Assembly: GCA_911728455.2 (NCBI GenBank)
Contig: OU452229.1
Span: 1,183,001-1,247,000 of the forward strand
Reading direction: 5' to 3'
DNA from: Marthasterias glacialis
Taxonomy: Eukaryota; Echinodermata; Asteroidea; Forcipulatida; Asteriidae
Length of the DNA stretch: 64,000 bases
Positions 1 through 15,000 of this stretch are shown here, piece by piece. The notes beneath the pieces were generated by a model. The model was not told where the DNA came from. It did no database searches and saw only the letters and a list, made by a program, of their open reading frames with translations. The position numbers and the translations under genes were made by a program. The number at the start of each line of letters is the position of its first letter. Positions within the stretch are counted from its first letter, which is position 1.

Positions 1-44
1 ATCAACATCTAATTGATGATTTAAGTTTTTATTTTTTTCACCAG

Positions 45-3000
45 ACGGGGTAAGACGCCTAAGAAAACACCACGGAAACTACAGAATAAAGACCCAGTTG
101 AGGTAAGTGTTGTTTAAGACTAGTTAGCTAACTGTCCAAATAAGAATTTGAAAAATGACTTTTACTCATAAAAAAATGTCTGACATTTCCTTCAAGAAAA
201 CCATTAAACTTTCATGTACCCAGTATTTCTTTGTGAAATCTGAACATCTTTACATGTACTACAGTACATAATATGTATACTCAACCTTTCTCCCGCCAAG
301 CTTAAAAACAGTGCACGTTTTTGGCTTCTGTCAAAATTAAATTTGACTCTCTTATAACTTTGTTCTGGGTGATGCTTCGACATGTAGGTATACTGCCGAC
401 TCAGGCCAGTGAGCGGAGGAGATACAGATCTGTGTGTCGATGTTATCAGTAGCAATACAATCAAGCTCACACCACCAGAGGTAAGTTACATTTGAAAGGA
501 TATTCTGTAAAATTAATTATGAACTGTTATTTATTTCTAAAAGAACTCATCAGACGAATTGCAGTTGCTCAAGGTTGCTGTCAATTATGTTAATATTGCC
601 TAATTCTTGAGGGAGATTTAGTTTTGGTTTGGCCCCCCCCCCTCCCTTTACTAATGATATAATTGAATAAATAAGATGTATGAAATATTTTAAAGAGAAA
701 AGTGCCTTGGTTTTGTAGAAAAAATATTTAATTCTCACCTGTCCGCTCATTTTGATAGACTCACCCACACAACTGACCTGCATGACGTGGTCTCATTTAT
801 TTAATTCAATTGTGGATGTCAAAATATGCGGCGGTGATTTGGGGGTTTTCAAATGCAATTTCATAGACTGTGACTGACAGTTTACCAGTCAAACAGAATT
901 TCTCTGAAGAATTACATGTGAGTACTGGTATGAACTGTTGTAATCGTTGAGTTTTTAGATTAAACCAACCTTAACTAGAACAAGGACTGGTCTTAGTGTA
1001 AATTAAGTTGGTTTTTTTTAACGGAGTACTATTAGGATGGATGTAGTTTAAAGTACATTTTCACTAATCTATTCAACTGTTGCTTTTTTTAATCAGAATT
1101 CCATTGCAGTGAAGAATGGAAACTACAAAGAAGTAAGTGTTTATGAATATTTCAGATCTAAAACGAACATATATTGTTGTGTCAAGGCAGAAATGTATCT
1201 CGTTTGTGGAACATCGTCGTATCTCCACGAAAATGCTCTGTACAAGGTGAAAAATGTTGTATCGCTGTGCCTATTTGTTTTGTGTGAACATAAGGGTTAT
1301 TTGAAGCGAGATGCAACATTTTGTCAATTTCAAACTCACGTGTATTGTAAATGCTATTTTAGGGGATAAACATTTTTGCACTGACACGACGGTATGTGTA
1401 CATTAAAACTCCTTGTTGTTGGAACAATGATTTAAAATCATGACATGAGATGATTGTTGGATATAAATCTTTTCTATATAAACAATTGAATCCTGTATCC
1501 AAAACATTTTCTGGAAGATTTTTCTTAGATCATTCGAATATGTATCATGTTCAAAGAGTTACAAGTCCCTGTATATTCACTCTCTTTATTTCTGATTTTC
1601 TAGACACAGCATACCTTCAAGTTTGTCTTCCCAGAGCATTTATCCCAGAAGGCATTGTTTGATCATGTGGCCTTGCCCCTTGTGGATGACCTCCTCCATG
1701 GAAAAAATGGTAATTATAATCAACTTAAGAGCAACGGCCTGAAGCCTGTGGATCTTTTAGTGCAGTTTATATAAGTCATAGACGCCTGGCGTATGATGTT
1801 TCCAGCTCAAATACAAAAAGGCATCCTCACTTTTTCGGGAGGCATGGGGGGCTGGTGTGTAAAGTGCTCGTCTGTCACCACTGTGGCCCTGGTTCTCTCC
1901 TATGCAGATGAGGTTTTTCTCTTGGCCCTCTTGTTGTGCTCCCTCCGTAAAAATCAAACACTTTCGGGTGGTGGGTGAATATGCCTGGCTCCTAAAGGCG
2001 CCCTTGAATGCCTGCAGCTGGGCCACGTAGCCGCATCCTTTGCATTTCAGCTTCTCAGCTGCAAGTAAGGATGATTAGCCTGCCAAGAGATTATATCACT
2101 GAGATCTAAGGAAAACCTAGCACCTAGCGTTAGCTAATGGTTAATGCGTGTGGCGGATACGCTTAAAAGACATTTCTATTGTTTGATCTCAGCAATGGCA
2201 GCCAATGCAAGGGGTTTACTGCTACTGAAGAAGTGCCAAGAAAATATTTTAGCCGAAGCAAATGTGGTTTATTTTTCATTTTAGAAATCAATGTATTTGC
2301 TTGTTAATTGGTTTGGTATGTTTACTCAGTAAACTGTCATCATGTTATGGCCAAGTTTTTCTCCTGTTCAAATTAAAGCAGGCCTTGTGCTTAATTTTTT
2401 TGTAAAGTTGCCCAGGGGACTAGTAAACTGTGCGTTTTACTTGCCCCAAGGAAGTTTTAGTTGCCCAAATTTTAAACATGTATTGTCATAAATGTATCTT
2501 CCTGATACTAATGGTAGTGATCACAACCAGTTTAACGGTCAAATGAAGTTACACTCACACACTCAAAAATAAATTAACACATTTCTAAAATGTATTATTC
2601 ACATCTGAAAAGGAAGAAGTATGAGCATTATAAACAAATAAGTTGCACAGTTTTCAGTAGCCCACAGCGCAAGTTGAGAAGTGGTGTTTACTAGCCCATA
2701 GCAGTTTTTACTAGACAATGTTTCCTGGCTAGTGTTAAGGGTGAGCCCTGTAAATTAACCAATGTGAGGCTTGTTGAAATGGTAAAATAACACCCTGTTT
2801 TAAAGTTGTTCTTCTTTCTCATTTTCAAAGCAAATTTCAAAGTTGCTGATAACTTGCATTTATAATTAAGAATCTTGCGATCCTCTTAAGTGCCATTACA
2901 TGTATTAGAATATGACAGAAATTTATTTCTGAAGATAAAGATTAGAAATCTTGACTAATAAATGGACCTTTGTCTGCTGGTGCTGGGGTTCATTCCAAGT

Positions 3001-6000
3001 TCAGTCTAACCAAGCCCTGGATATTTTTTTATCCTTCACCTAGCCCTGCTGTTCATGTATGGAATCACAGGGTCAGGGAAGACCTACACTATGCAGGGAA
3101 CACCTGGAGATGGTGGGATACTGCCAAGGTGTCTTGATGTCCTGTTCAACAGTCTAGGGGAGCTACAGGCCAGGAAATATGTAAGACATTCTCAGAGTTT
3201 CTATGTTTGACAAATATGAACATGCCTCGATCAATTATTTTTCCTCCATTTTCTTCTGCCAAGATTTGTGAAAATGTGTCTCCTATTTGGTGTTATAGAA
3301 CAGAGGGTTTAACAAGACTGTGGAAGACTTGTAAATTTCTTTGAACTTTTAACTTTAGAGCTGTTTAAATTTGACAAGTAGGTTTGCTACCCTCGGTTTT
3401 CAGTTTAACTGCTTAAGTTTTTTGCTTTTAGGTGTTCAAGCCGGACAGAACCAATGGTATGGACGTACAGACAGAGGCAGATGCCATGATGGACCGACAA
3501 AAGCGGGAACTGTTGGCTCCACCTCCGACACCAAAGGGCACGCCCAAAACACCAAGAAGGTAACATTGAAGAGCATTGAAGCAGACTGTGCTTAGCAAGC
3601 CGCCGATACAATGCAAGCCTGTGATTTTGTCAATATTGTTTCCTGAATTCAGGTTTTTTTTCCTTCATTTGCTGTATTGACCAATCACAGACTTGGCTAC
3701 GCCACCAAAATTCCAATACAATAGAACCCTATTGGAAAATGTAAACATGCATGCGCATACTTATAGCGCAGGTGTTCATGTCGTGCAGTGATGTGGCATT
3801 GAAGAGACGCACATGTAGCAAATGCTGTGATTGGTCAATCGTTTAGGGGGCGGGGCTTAATGGATCGGTCAATTGAGCCCAGGGCATGAGAGAAGCCTCT
3901 CTCTAAATCAAGGTCTACGTATGTTAAAACTGACTGTAAAATTGACACGTAGTGATATCAATCAACAGGAGACCGCCACAGGAAGATCCAGCCAACTTTA
4001 TCCGTGTCCCAGACACCAATCGCATCAGCACGGTCGACGAGGATAACAACTACGCTGTCTTTGTCTCCTACATCGAGATATACAACAACTACATCTACGA
4101 TCTGCTGGAGGAACAGCCTGGTGACACTCACAATCAGAAGTAAGTAGCAGCAGTAAGGGACTTGTGATCTCTCACCTTTGGTCATGTTGGGAAACTAACT
4201 CTTTTGGGGGTTTTGGAAACAGCCATTTTAAAACTCGTCCATTCAAAACCAGGCCCCAATTACATAAAATTGTTTACCAGCAAAATCAAGGCCTCACTAC
4301 CAAAGCGATTATATTTAAAGTAAAAACAATAGATTAAAAGGTTCAGAACTTGACCGCTCTGTTAACTCCAACACAAGACTGCATTTTTCTTATTCATCTG
4401 CCGAATTTGAATTTGAAACATTGGTCAAAAAGTGATTGTCTTTGATTCCCGTAAAGTGGCGCAATTGTCTTCAAATTTCCTAAAATTTTGCGGTTTGGAA
4501 TAGTACCTTATTTTAAGTTGTTCCTAAGTTATTTAAAACACCTACAGTGTGTTGTAAGTAGTGAGTAGTGACTCCGAAATATACATTTGCCTCTGGAAAT
4601 AAAACCAGCGGAACCACACTCTACATAGAAACATACGGTCCGCCGCTTTGCGGAGTGAAAAATATGGTTTTACAAAATGACAGACTGCGTGTTGTCATGA
4701 AAACCACACAATTTCAAGGGATATTTATGTGAATCATTACATTCTACTTTCAAGATATCTTTCCAAGCATATTCATTTCATTCAAAATGCTTTATATAAT
4801 CCAAAACCGCCTAAATGGTAGGTACTGTCCCCCTTTAAACAAACATATCATTCCTTTAATTCATTTGTGTGGTTATATTAGCTCCTACTCGTCAACTCCT
4901 CATTTTATTTTCCCTTTTTTGTTCTGTTCTCACAGGCCATGGCAGACCCCAGGGTCACGGGATGAACTCCATGCCATGTATGTCACGTATACACAAACAC
5001 AACTTCCTCTTAAAAAGCAGTTTTCGTCCTGTACTAACACATCTAACTGGCACGGAAAGAGCCAAGTTTCTTTGGTTTTGTTTCTCTTGGCCGACGTTTC
5101 ACTCCGTGTGATCAGTTCTCTTTACTAACATGCATGTTTTCTGCATTCTGTTTATAAATGCTTTGGACATCCAAGATTGTTATGTCGTGCCTTTTTATTT
5201 ACAAGTGTATGTACAGCATGTACATCTTATTTTTGGGCCACTTTTCTTGTAGCAGCATTTCGTTTGCCTTTCCATCTTGTGATTGAAACTATTAATGGAA
5301 TACTTTGGAACTCTAGGTGGCAGGGGACTTACCAGGTAAATTTCCAATGTTCGTGTTGTTCTGAGCATGCGCAAATTTCCATGGACAATGGATTTACCTG
5401 GTAAGTCTGCTGCCACCAAGTGTCCTCAAAAGTCTCCCATTATATGCATGACATGTATTGTTCCCCATTGTTTGTGTAGATTTGTGTTGATTAGCATGTA
5501 TGCAATACAAGCAGTGGCTTTGCAGTGACAAATAGTGGCTGAACTCTGTGAATGTACCGGAAAGCAAACAAAATCCCATTTGATCATTTATATTGTACCA
5601 AACCTATGGCGGATGGATTTTAAGCATTGGTGGTGACTTCTTAATGGTGGCAGGTGCCGCATAAAGCGTGGCGGTTTGCCACTCTTGGTTTACATGTTGG
5701 AGAACACTGGAACTAAACAAGTACAGTGGGTCTGGAATGTCATTCCAGGACCAAGAAGGGACATTGGTCTATGGGAATTTAAGGGACAGCAGTGGTATGA
5801 CCAGAGCAATGTGGCTATATAGCCTCTTTTACCTCTGTATAATCCCAGGCTTGAAATCAAGGGCATTGCTAAGTAATAATATGCAGTTCTTTAGCGACAG
5901 GTGCTTCAAAGCGCTAATTTGTTTTACAACAGGTATGCAGAACTATTATGAGACCAATTTATATACATGGAGCACCGCGGCAAACCCCTTCTCTTAATGA

Positions 6001-9000
6001 TAAGTGTACTGGGCTCTTTTTACATGCATTACAAAACACACAGGACCTACGTTGTTCCCTGACTTTATTTTTTATGTTCTTAATGTAATGACAGACCACT
6101 GCAATCCAAAACACTCCGAGAAGACTTGAACCACAACATGTATGTGGCCAACTGCACCGAGGTGGAAGCTAAGAACACAGAGGAGGCATATGCTGTCTTT
6201 ATTAAAGGTGCATTTTACGTCAGTCCCAAAATCTTAATACTTAAACGAGGTGTTTGTTCATTTTTTTTGTGAATAATTTTGTTCATAGTTTGTGAGAATC
6301 ACAAGATCAGACCTGAAAACGTTTCACTGCACTCTGATCTCATTGTAGGGCCTTTGAGGTTAACAATAAAATGGTCTTTTTATAAAATATGTTTGTTCTG
6401 GGAAGGGAGGCTATATAATAGATAACCATCAGAAGAATTTATATCATAAGATTGACTACACAGTAGTTGGAATTCTTGGTGTATTTATTAACATTTATAT
6501 TTTGTAATCATTTGAATGTTCAGTCTGTTCTCTCCCCCATCCCCACCCCCAAAATGATGAGCACTAAGTGGCGATTTTTATTTGCTTCTTAATGACAGGA
6601 CAAAGGAGGCGAAAGGTTGCTCACACCCAGCTGAACACCGAGTCTAGCCGCAGTCACAGCGTCTTCAACATCCGACTGGTCCAGGCTCCATTAGATCCAG
6701 TAGGAGAAGAAGTTCTCCAGGTGATACTATTGTTAATCTGCGTCACTCCCATTCAATCCAGTCGCCAGCTTGTCACGTGGGCCCAATTTTTTTAAAGCTG
6801 TTTTAAAGAAAATAATTACATCAGCATGGACTCATTTTGCTTAGCAGAAACGCAAGGTTGCCATCAGGAATTCACCTTATTGTTACTGGTTTTCACTGGG
6901 TTTTTTTTTTTTTTTTTTTTTTTGCCCTTGTCTCATCACAACACTTTCTAAAAACTTTCTTGTAGGTTCTGTTTGATCCTTGTATAGCTACATGTATGTA
7001 CGACATGCTCACAAAAGGTCAAATCCTCAGCATTGCAATTACGTCTAGTATTTATACCTCTACCTTATACTTCGTACTAATGAGTTGAGAACTCCTATGT
7101 TTCCCATGTGGTCAATATTCAAACAAAGACTGCTAGCACCAATTGCTACGTGTCTATTTCAGGACTAGCATGAAGTCTGCAAGTATAAAGAGTGTATTCG
7201 TTTTAACTCTCAGTTTTATTCCCTTGACTTCATACCAGGATAAGAATCAGATCTGCATCAGCCAGCTTGCCCTGGTGGATCTGGCTGGCAGCGAGCGCAC
7301 AGGAAGAACTCAGAACTCGGGCGACAGACTAAGGGAAGCGGGTAACATCAATGCCTCCTTAATGACACTCCGAACCTGCATTGAAGTCCTGAGGGAAAAC
7401 CAGATGAGCTCCAGCAGCAAGGTAAGGAAAAGAAAATGTCAAATTTAGTTATGTCATTTTTTTACAATTTCTGAAAGTTTTATTCTATTTTGCTAACGAA
7501 AAAGCTTTTGGGGTCTTCTTAAAGTGTACATAGTGTCTCCATCAACATCATGGGGGAAAAATTGACACAATTTTCTTTTTAATAATTTAGGAATTTGAAC
7601 CCAACTTTTCTGATTCAACATAAACATGTATAGTTTTGCAAACCCACACAACTGTTGTTGTACTTAACTTTGACATTATTATTTGGTCTTTCTGCTTTCT
7701 AGATTGTGCCTTATCGAGACTCCAAAGTGACCCATCTGTTCAAGAATTATTTTGATGGTGAGGGGAAAGTACGGATGGTGGTGTGTGTCAATCCTCACTC
7801 GGCCGACTACGATGAAACAACGGTAAGATTCCCTGATGTTCCATACTGAAAGAACTGCCATGAGTTTTGTGTGCTTGTCAAATACATTGTTTATGTTTTA
7901 ACTATACACTGTTGTGTTTAAGCACTGTTTACTCAGTAAACTAAATCCACAGGCTCTGATGGGATTCGAACCCATGACATTTTTCAGTCTAGACCAACTA
8001 GACCACTGATATTGCCTGGTAGCTAGAGGCTGTTTGAATCCTTTTTAGCAGCGGGTATCGCAACGGTTTCAAATAGATGTTAGATTTGCATCAGGGATAA
8101 AGAATGTTTTATCCTTACACCAGTTTTTGTAAGTAGGCCTACTGTACACTCAGTACACAAATAATATGCCTGTGAATTTTTCTAACAGAACTCGGGAAAG
8201 TACTGAGTATACAGTGCATAAACACATTGGTGTATGGGTAAAACATAGATAATACTCTTAGTCCTGTAGAATTTTCGGTGACACCTTTTTCTGCAAAATA
8301 AAAAACCAACATAACAACATCTTAACTAATTAGTTTTGATTGTTTCAAATGCTCTTCCCCTCACAGCATGTAATGAGGTTTGCAGAGGTGACACAAGAGG
8401 TACAAGTTGCCCGACCTACAGCCATCAAATTTGACATTGGCTTGACCCCAGGAAGAAGGAGAGGTAAACACAATTTGCTCTCTCTCATATAGCTTTATCA
8501 TCGAATCTCTACAAAGCTATATGAGTCTGACCATTTACTCTGTCTGTGACTGAGGCCTGCCCTAAACATCGCACTTTTGCCATGTCAAACTCAAATAATA
8601 AAAAAATGAAAAATGGAAACGACAAAAGAGCGACGTTTAGTGCAAACTTTTGATTTAAGTTCAACACTGTCGTGTAGGCGGTAGTTGCACGCCGTAGTGA
8701 CAAACGTCACGCTCTTGCCGTGTCGAATCAAATTGAATTCTCAGTCAGGTGATGCTCATTGGGAATACACATGTACACAAAGCTTGATAGAATTCAACTT
8801 CAAACGTTGAATTTATCACAATTCTCGCGTACTTGTACTCTTGTTGGAAAAAAACAATATTGGAACACGTACTCATCCTCACATCTGCTGACCAGAATCG
8901 TGTAATGTTTAATATAATGTGAACATTCTTCTTGTAATTGTTAGTACCGTAGCTGGGAGTTTCCGGGATGAGATCGGAAACCACTTCCGACTAGAACGAA

Positions 9001-12000
9001 CATACTCTGCAAATTTCAGAATTAAACAAATCAATTTTGTTTGACTCTCTCTCTCTTTACAAAATTTAAGGTGGGGAACGTCATCATTATGATTTTGCCT
9101 TGAGCGTTTGAGTGTCACAGCTCGAATTGCATAAAACTTGAATCATTTTAGTAGTCTTGTTGAGCGTCTGCCATTTCAAATCACTTAAATGCAGCAAACC
9201 GATTTAATAAATAGGACGTTTGTCACCGACTCGTTTTAATTGCCACACTTTTGCCTTGCAAAAATCAATTGAGTTCGACACGGCAAAAGTGGGACGTTCA
9301 GCGCAGGCCTGTTTGTCTTACTTTTACAACCTTCATTGAAGATGCAGAGATTTCTTGTTGATTTTTCTCCAACTTCTCTGATGCATGAGATCTGAAAATA
9401 AATGTTGTTTTCCGTATCATTGCAGCTAACCAAATCTACAAGAAGATGCTTGAAGATGGCGACATGGAGAACCTGCCTCTGCATGCACCAGTCATCATCA
9501 ACCTTGGCCCAGCATTCCCCTGTCTAGAGGTAAGAAATCTCTCCTCTCCACAATTAATAATAATAAAAAATAAAGGGGGAAAAAATCAAGAAAACAAATA
9601 AAGTATTCAACTGTACTTAGGTCAATTTTTAATGAATAAATGAATGGTTTCTTGCTCAGGTCAGTGACCCCAACGAGGACACCATCATGCAGAACCTGAT
9701 TTCCTTTTTGGCCGAGAGGGAGAAAAAACGACACACGCTGCAAGAAGAGCTCACCCGCAAACGTAAGTACACTCTGTCACAATCGCTCCAATGTACCTTT
9801 ATAACCAGTTGACACCAGATGACCTGTATACCTGCCCTGTGAAGACGCCATTATGTAATTTTGGACCACGGGAGCAAAGGTCGCCCGGTCATTCCACTGC
9901 GGAGCGTGCACAGACCACACACACACACATCGTCTAATGCTTCATTTTACCCACACAAGGTTGAAAAAGGGTATTGAATTAATTGGTATTTTGTGGATAT
10001 TGAGAGGCAGTTTTGGTGTAATCCCCGATTACAGACCTTTATCCTTTTGTTCCAAGAAGAGGATTACGAAGCATCGAGAGCTACTAAGCTCGTGCTTTCA
10101 AGAAATGGGTTTTGCTATCGGGTAAATTAGCCTCCTTAAAACCTTAGTTTGTGTCATATTACACTCTGCATTGTCTTTCTTACAGAGGGCATCTTCCGTG
10201 CCAAGCTGATGGACATGGAGCGAGAGCTGGAGACACTGAAGCAGCATAACAATGATCTTGAGATGAAACTCTCGTCCAAGGACAAGAACGTCCAGCGCTA
10301 TGAGAAGAAGATCCGCAATCTGGAGCAAGAGAATGGGATGCTGCAGAAGACCCAGACGGCTTATGAATATTCAAAGAGGGAGCTGGAGACAGAGGTTAGT
10401 CAAAGTACAATAAAGGGGACAGTGGTGAAGAGAAAAAATACCCAAAAGAAAGTGACAATGCATTTTGTTGAGATTTAAACTTCTCGTTACTGAATTGTTT
10501 TGACATGAAAAACTACTGGTGACTGCATTGTTTGACCACTTAAGCATGTAGCATACGTTCTTGCTCAAAGCAAAATAAGTTTTAAAAAGTCTTAATTATT
10601 GAAGTCCCTTTCATATGATTCAAAAATCATGGAGATCGGCCAAGAAATGTCAAAGTTGATGGTCTTTGTTTCCTCAGTGTGATCTTTAAACTCAAAAAAA
10701 TGATCCGCTTTGTGTCCAATTTATTGTTTTGTATTTGTGGTGATCTTGCACAGAGTCTGTAAACCTCCTGAATGGTGACATCTTGGAGGCTCTTGGTCTA
10801 GAATAAGGGGGAAGCCAGACCATTTTCAGGAATTTCCACATTTGACAAATCTCATCCCTGTAGATATAAAATCTAACTTACAGGACATTTGTGATTGCAT
10901 GAAGTTGCCAAGATTTTCCTGATTGATTATATCCCAATCCTGATAAACCAAGGCATGAAGTGGTTAAAAGGAGTAATAATTTGTTATTTGGTTGTGACAA
11001 CTTTTTGTTCATTCCACATGGCAGCTCCACACTGAGAAAGAAAGAATCAGGAAGGAACAACAGGAGAAAGATAAGCTGAGACAGGCACTGAGGGGCGTGG
11101 CTGGAAGCGAGAAGCTCAAATGGGAAAGGGAATGCGTAAGTCAACCGGTCTAGACTGGATTGAACAGGATCAAACCAGATTGTACTAGGTTAAAGTAATG
11201 ATCTGAATGGTTCAGACTGCTCAAGATTTTCCTTCCATTCACAATATGTTTCATAGTTGTATGCGTTGGCTAAACCAGTACTAGTGATCTATAGCAAATA
11301 CCGGTAAATCGATTTCAAATTTTGTCATTTTCAAGGAAAAAATACTTTTATAATTGGAAAGGATAGTCGTGAACTTATAAAGTACTTTGTAATATGTAAT
11401 TGTTGAAATAAAATAATGTGCTGACAGAGATCTCTGAAACAGGTTCAATGACTTTGAAAGTAATGAGCTCTTAAAAGTAAACTGTAACGAAAATAAAGTG
11501 CAGAGTGTCTGCAAGCTGAAAGCCAATTGGTGTCTTAAAGATGATAGGTCAGATTTGTGGCCGATTTAACCCAAATGTTTAAATTGAAATTTTAAATAGC
11601 TATTTTTGTAGACTTGAGAAAGTTATGAGCTTTCGTTTAAGGTATCGCACAGAAAAATCCGCCAATGTTAGTTGAGGTTAATTTAAATTAAAACCTTATC
11701 GAGATCCCAACATTATCTCAAGTCCATAAACCATGGCCATGTTCGCACAAGGACCATTTGTCAACTAGCAGCTGATATTAAGTGGTACTTATGCTCAAAA
11801 ACATGTGTTGGGTACCAGGCAATATCGACCTCTAGTCAACAAATGGTCCTTGCGCAAACTTGGCTTGTGTACAAACAAAGTTTGTATGTTACATGTATTT
11901 TGTGGCATATGCGAAAGTTTTTGTATGTTTTTCGTCATCTGTCATCTGTCAAAATTCGTGCAAACAACAAATTCAAAAAATAATTCTTTTGGCAAAAATC

Positions 12001-15000
12001 GAGCCATGCAATTTAAAGAAAATTTCTTGTAACTTTTGTTGTAGTCTCTGAACCTTTTCATGCTTGTCATTAAAAAAAAACAAGGAATTTTAAGAAGGAT
12101 TAGTTGTTACTGTTTCATCAATCATTTTCACTGCAGGAGAAGCGAGTGAAGGCAACCCAGATGGAGATGCAGACTAAGATCTGGGTGAAGGATGAGAAGT
12201 TGCGTCAACTCAAGCAGATCGTCTGCGCTCGTCAGGAGCGGGAGGAGCATGCCAAGAAGGCCAAGGCAGAACTGAATCGCACCCGGTCACCGCCTCCCAG
12301 GATGACGCAGCCACCAGTCAAGCTGAGGCATCGTCGGTCACGATCAACATCCAACGCATGGGTAGACCACAAGCCATCGTCAACAATCGATACTGGTGGG
12401 TGTTCAATTAACTTTGTCTGTATTGTGGCGCTTGTCATTTCATATTAAGACAACTTGGCAGGATGCATTTGGATGGTTATAAGCTTGGTGGTCACGTATC
12501 ATGAAAGCCACCTTAGCTGATAAGCAAGGCATACACGTATCATGGTAATGCAGTCTCGCCTAATGGGTGGAGGCTCTATCATGATACCATGATAGTATCA
12601 TGGAAGGTTTATAAGCGAGGCTGTCACGCTTGGCGGCTCGCTTATAACCTACGGAGGTTAGGCAAATCGGTTGGAACTCTTGATTCTACATGCCAAATAT
12701 GAAGAATGACATGTGTGAGGCATGTGCATGACTGAGGAATGAATTTATCCACTCACATCCCTGATATATAGATAAATACTCATAAGAACAATGAGTCAAG
12801 TTGTTTTCATTTTGATTTGTTGAACAGAAACTGTGCTCCAGCCAGCTGGACTGAAGAAGAAGCGAACTGTTGCCATGCCCACCGTCAAGGACCTTAAAAG
12901 CACAGAAAATTACATGCTGACTCATCAAGAAGAGGACTCCAAGGGTGAAGTAGAGACCAAACTGTACAAGGTGAGAGGTCTGGAATTATCACCCACTCTG
13001 TGATTTAAATAAGAGCTACCTCGCAAAGAGTCATCTATTGGTTGTTATATTTCACGTTTTGTGCTTTAACTTGAAGGCTGAGGTCCTGCAGACTCGTGGA
13101 GGTGGCCGATGCGTGCAATTCACAGACATTGAGAAACTGAAGATTGAAAGACCGCCCTCTACCAGCCCCAAGGATCGCAAGCGTCCCGCAGAGGAGGAAC
13201 TGGACAGCGGAGACTGGACGGATGTGGAGACCAGGGTATGTCATAAAACTAATGACACTAATAACACTCGGGCTTTCAACCAAGTTACCAATTGCAAACA
13301 GGGATGATCAATTTTCAGATTTTATCTGATATCAGACTGTTTTATGTCTGCCTAGTGAAAAAAAACTAGCTGTTATTTTCTCCATATTTGAAGATTTCAT
13401 GCTGTTTGATCTACTCCTCTAGTGCTGAGGATACTGTGACCTGCAGCTCATTTAAAGGGGCTGTGCCGTCAAGATTATAGCAGGCCTGTGGCTGTGCATG
13501 GAAAGATGAACTCTTACCCAGATTCTGCACACGTGCGCGCTTGCGGTCAAATCACAAGGGTGACGTCTTTGTCAGACTGTGATGTGACCCAGTGTAGTAA
13601 CTGGGTTATTCCATTTACTGCTATATAAATCATGACGACACAGCCCCTTCAATGTCATCATTTCAACATACCTCCTAAAATTTGGAGCCTAGTTTCAGAC
13701 CTGTTTGTCAGCAATGACTTTCATTCCTGTTGCCAACAAAATGCATCAGGTTGACTTTTTTTTTTTTTTTTTTTTTTCGAACACTCCTTAAAACAAAATA
13801 GATAATGAACTGTAGTGAGTTTACTCACATGAAGTGTTTTCACTCACAATCCTTTTAATAGTTCACATTTATATAAGGCTTCATACGCAGTGTTTGTGGT
13901 CCTCCCAGTTAAGCGATTGGTGGCACCCATTTTCATTTGTTGTGCTTATTTTACAGTGTGCAGTTGGATACGAGGGTAGACCAGGTACTGCAGATCCAGC
14001 CGCCGTGCACATTGTCCCTAACAAGTAAGTTCACAACTGTTGCGTTCAAGCGTATTACTCTCGCTACTCTCCGGATGTAGACACATTGCTCTCGGTTAAC
14101 ATCGCACGAACGGCAAAAGGGTAAACACTGATGATTTGCGCATTCACATCCAATATGGCAGCTGTGTTGTTGAGAACACTGGAGTGGGAAATTTACACCG
14201 TCTGAAGTAGGCTACTTGATACGCTTGTATTTGTTCATCTCAACTCATCTGGGATTATTAATTAGGCCTGGCGATATTTTCTTTTCAGGCCTAAAATGTT
14301 ACCCTTTTTTCACCAGCGGTAGATGTTGCCATGTTGAAGAGCTCAGCAACGCATCGGTCAGCAACGCAGTACATTTTGGGAAAATGTCCATTTCCCTGGG
14401 GGCCACCTTGTTGAATCTTTTCCCTGCACGAGACTCTCAAGGGGAATGGGTGTATACTCTCCCCTACTCATGTGTCATATTCTTGCCGTTCGTGGGCTTT
14501 GGAGTATATTCGTGTAAACGAAAGTTAGACGCTCGAACCCAACCAAAGATCGAATCAAAAAGTTATTTTAAAAAAAAAATAAATAAAATGTATCTAAGGT
14601 CATCATATTGACAGATTTAACAGAAAATTTAACGTGCATTATTTTAAAGACCATGTGACACTTATGGTAATAATCATTATTATTTTTGTTTCAACTATTG
14701 CTGGAATTAGAGGGAATTCAAGGTAGGGCTAAGCCTCATTCTCCTGCATGCAATTAACATGTGATGCCAAAAATCCCCCCCCCCCCAAAAAAAAAAAAAC
14801 AAAACAAAACAACTGCAGTTCTTGTGTTGGACTGACTACTGCATAATATAGTCAAAGTTGCCACGCTATATAGGAGAGACCATTGTTGTTTTTCACAAAG
14901 CGCTAGGACTAGTCTTATCTTGAGTTAGGACGACTAACTAGTCCTATCTTATAGGACTAGTCATAAGTAAGAACTAGTCCTAAGTTAGGACTAGTGTTTT

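Larger units (their letters stand above)
388..8463 (+). other. KIF23: KIF23 motor-domain exons
   Basis: These exons encode the ATP- and microtubule-binding head. The P-loop GITGSGKT is at 3061-3084, the switch I motif SSRSHS lies in exon 6599-6720, and switch II DLAGSER is at 7278-7298. The long, poorly conserved stretch in 3432-4977 sits where kinesin-6 motors carry their large loop-6 insertion and is followed by the conserved block [19 protein letters not shown]. Exon 7703-7822 carries [18 protein letters not shown]. Exon 8367-8463 ends the head with [10 protein letters not shown] and the LTPGRR segment. Nothing suggests loss of activity. Confidence 0.93.

Noticed and set aside
7951..8012. 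Possible tRNA gene on the minus strand
   Set aside because: No complete cloverleaf; the B box is intact but the D and acceptor stems do not pair well.
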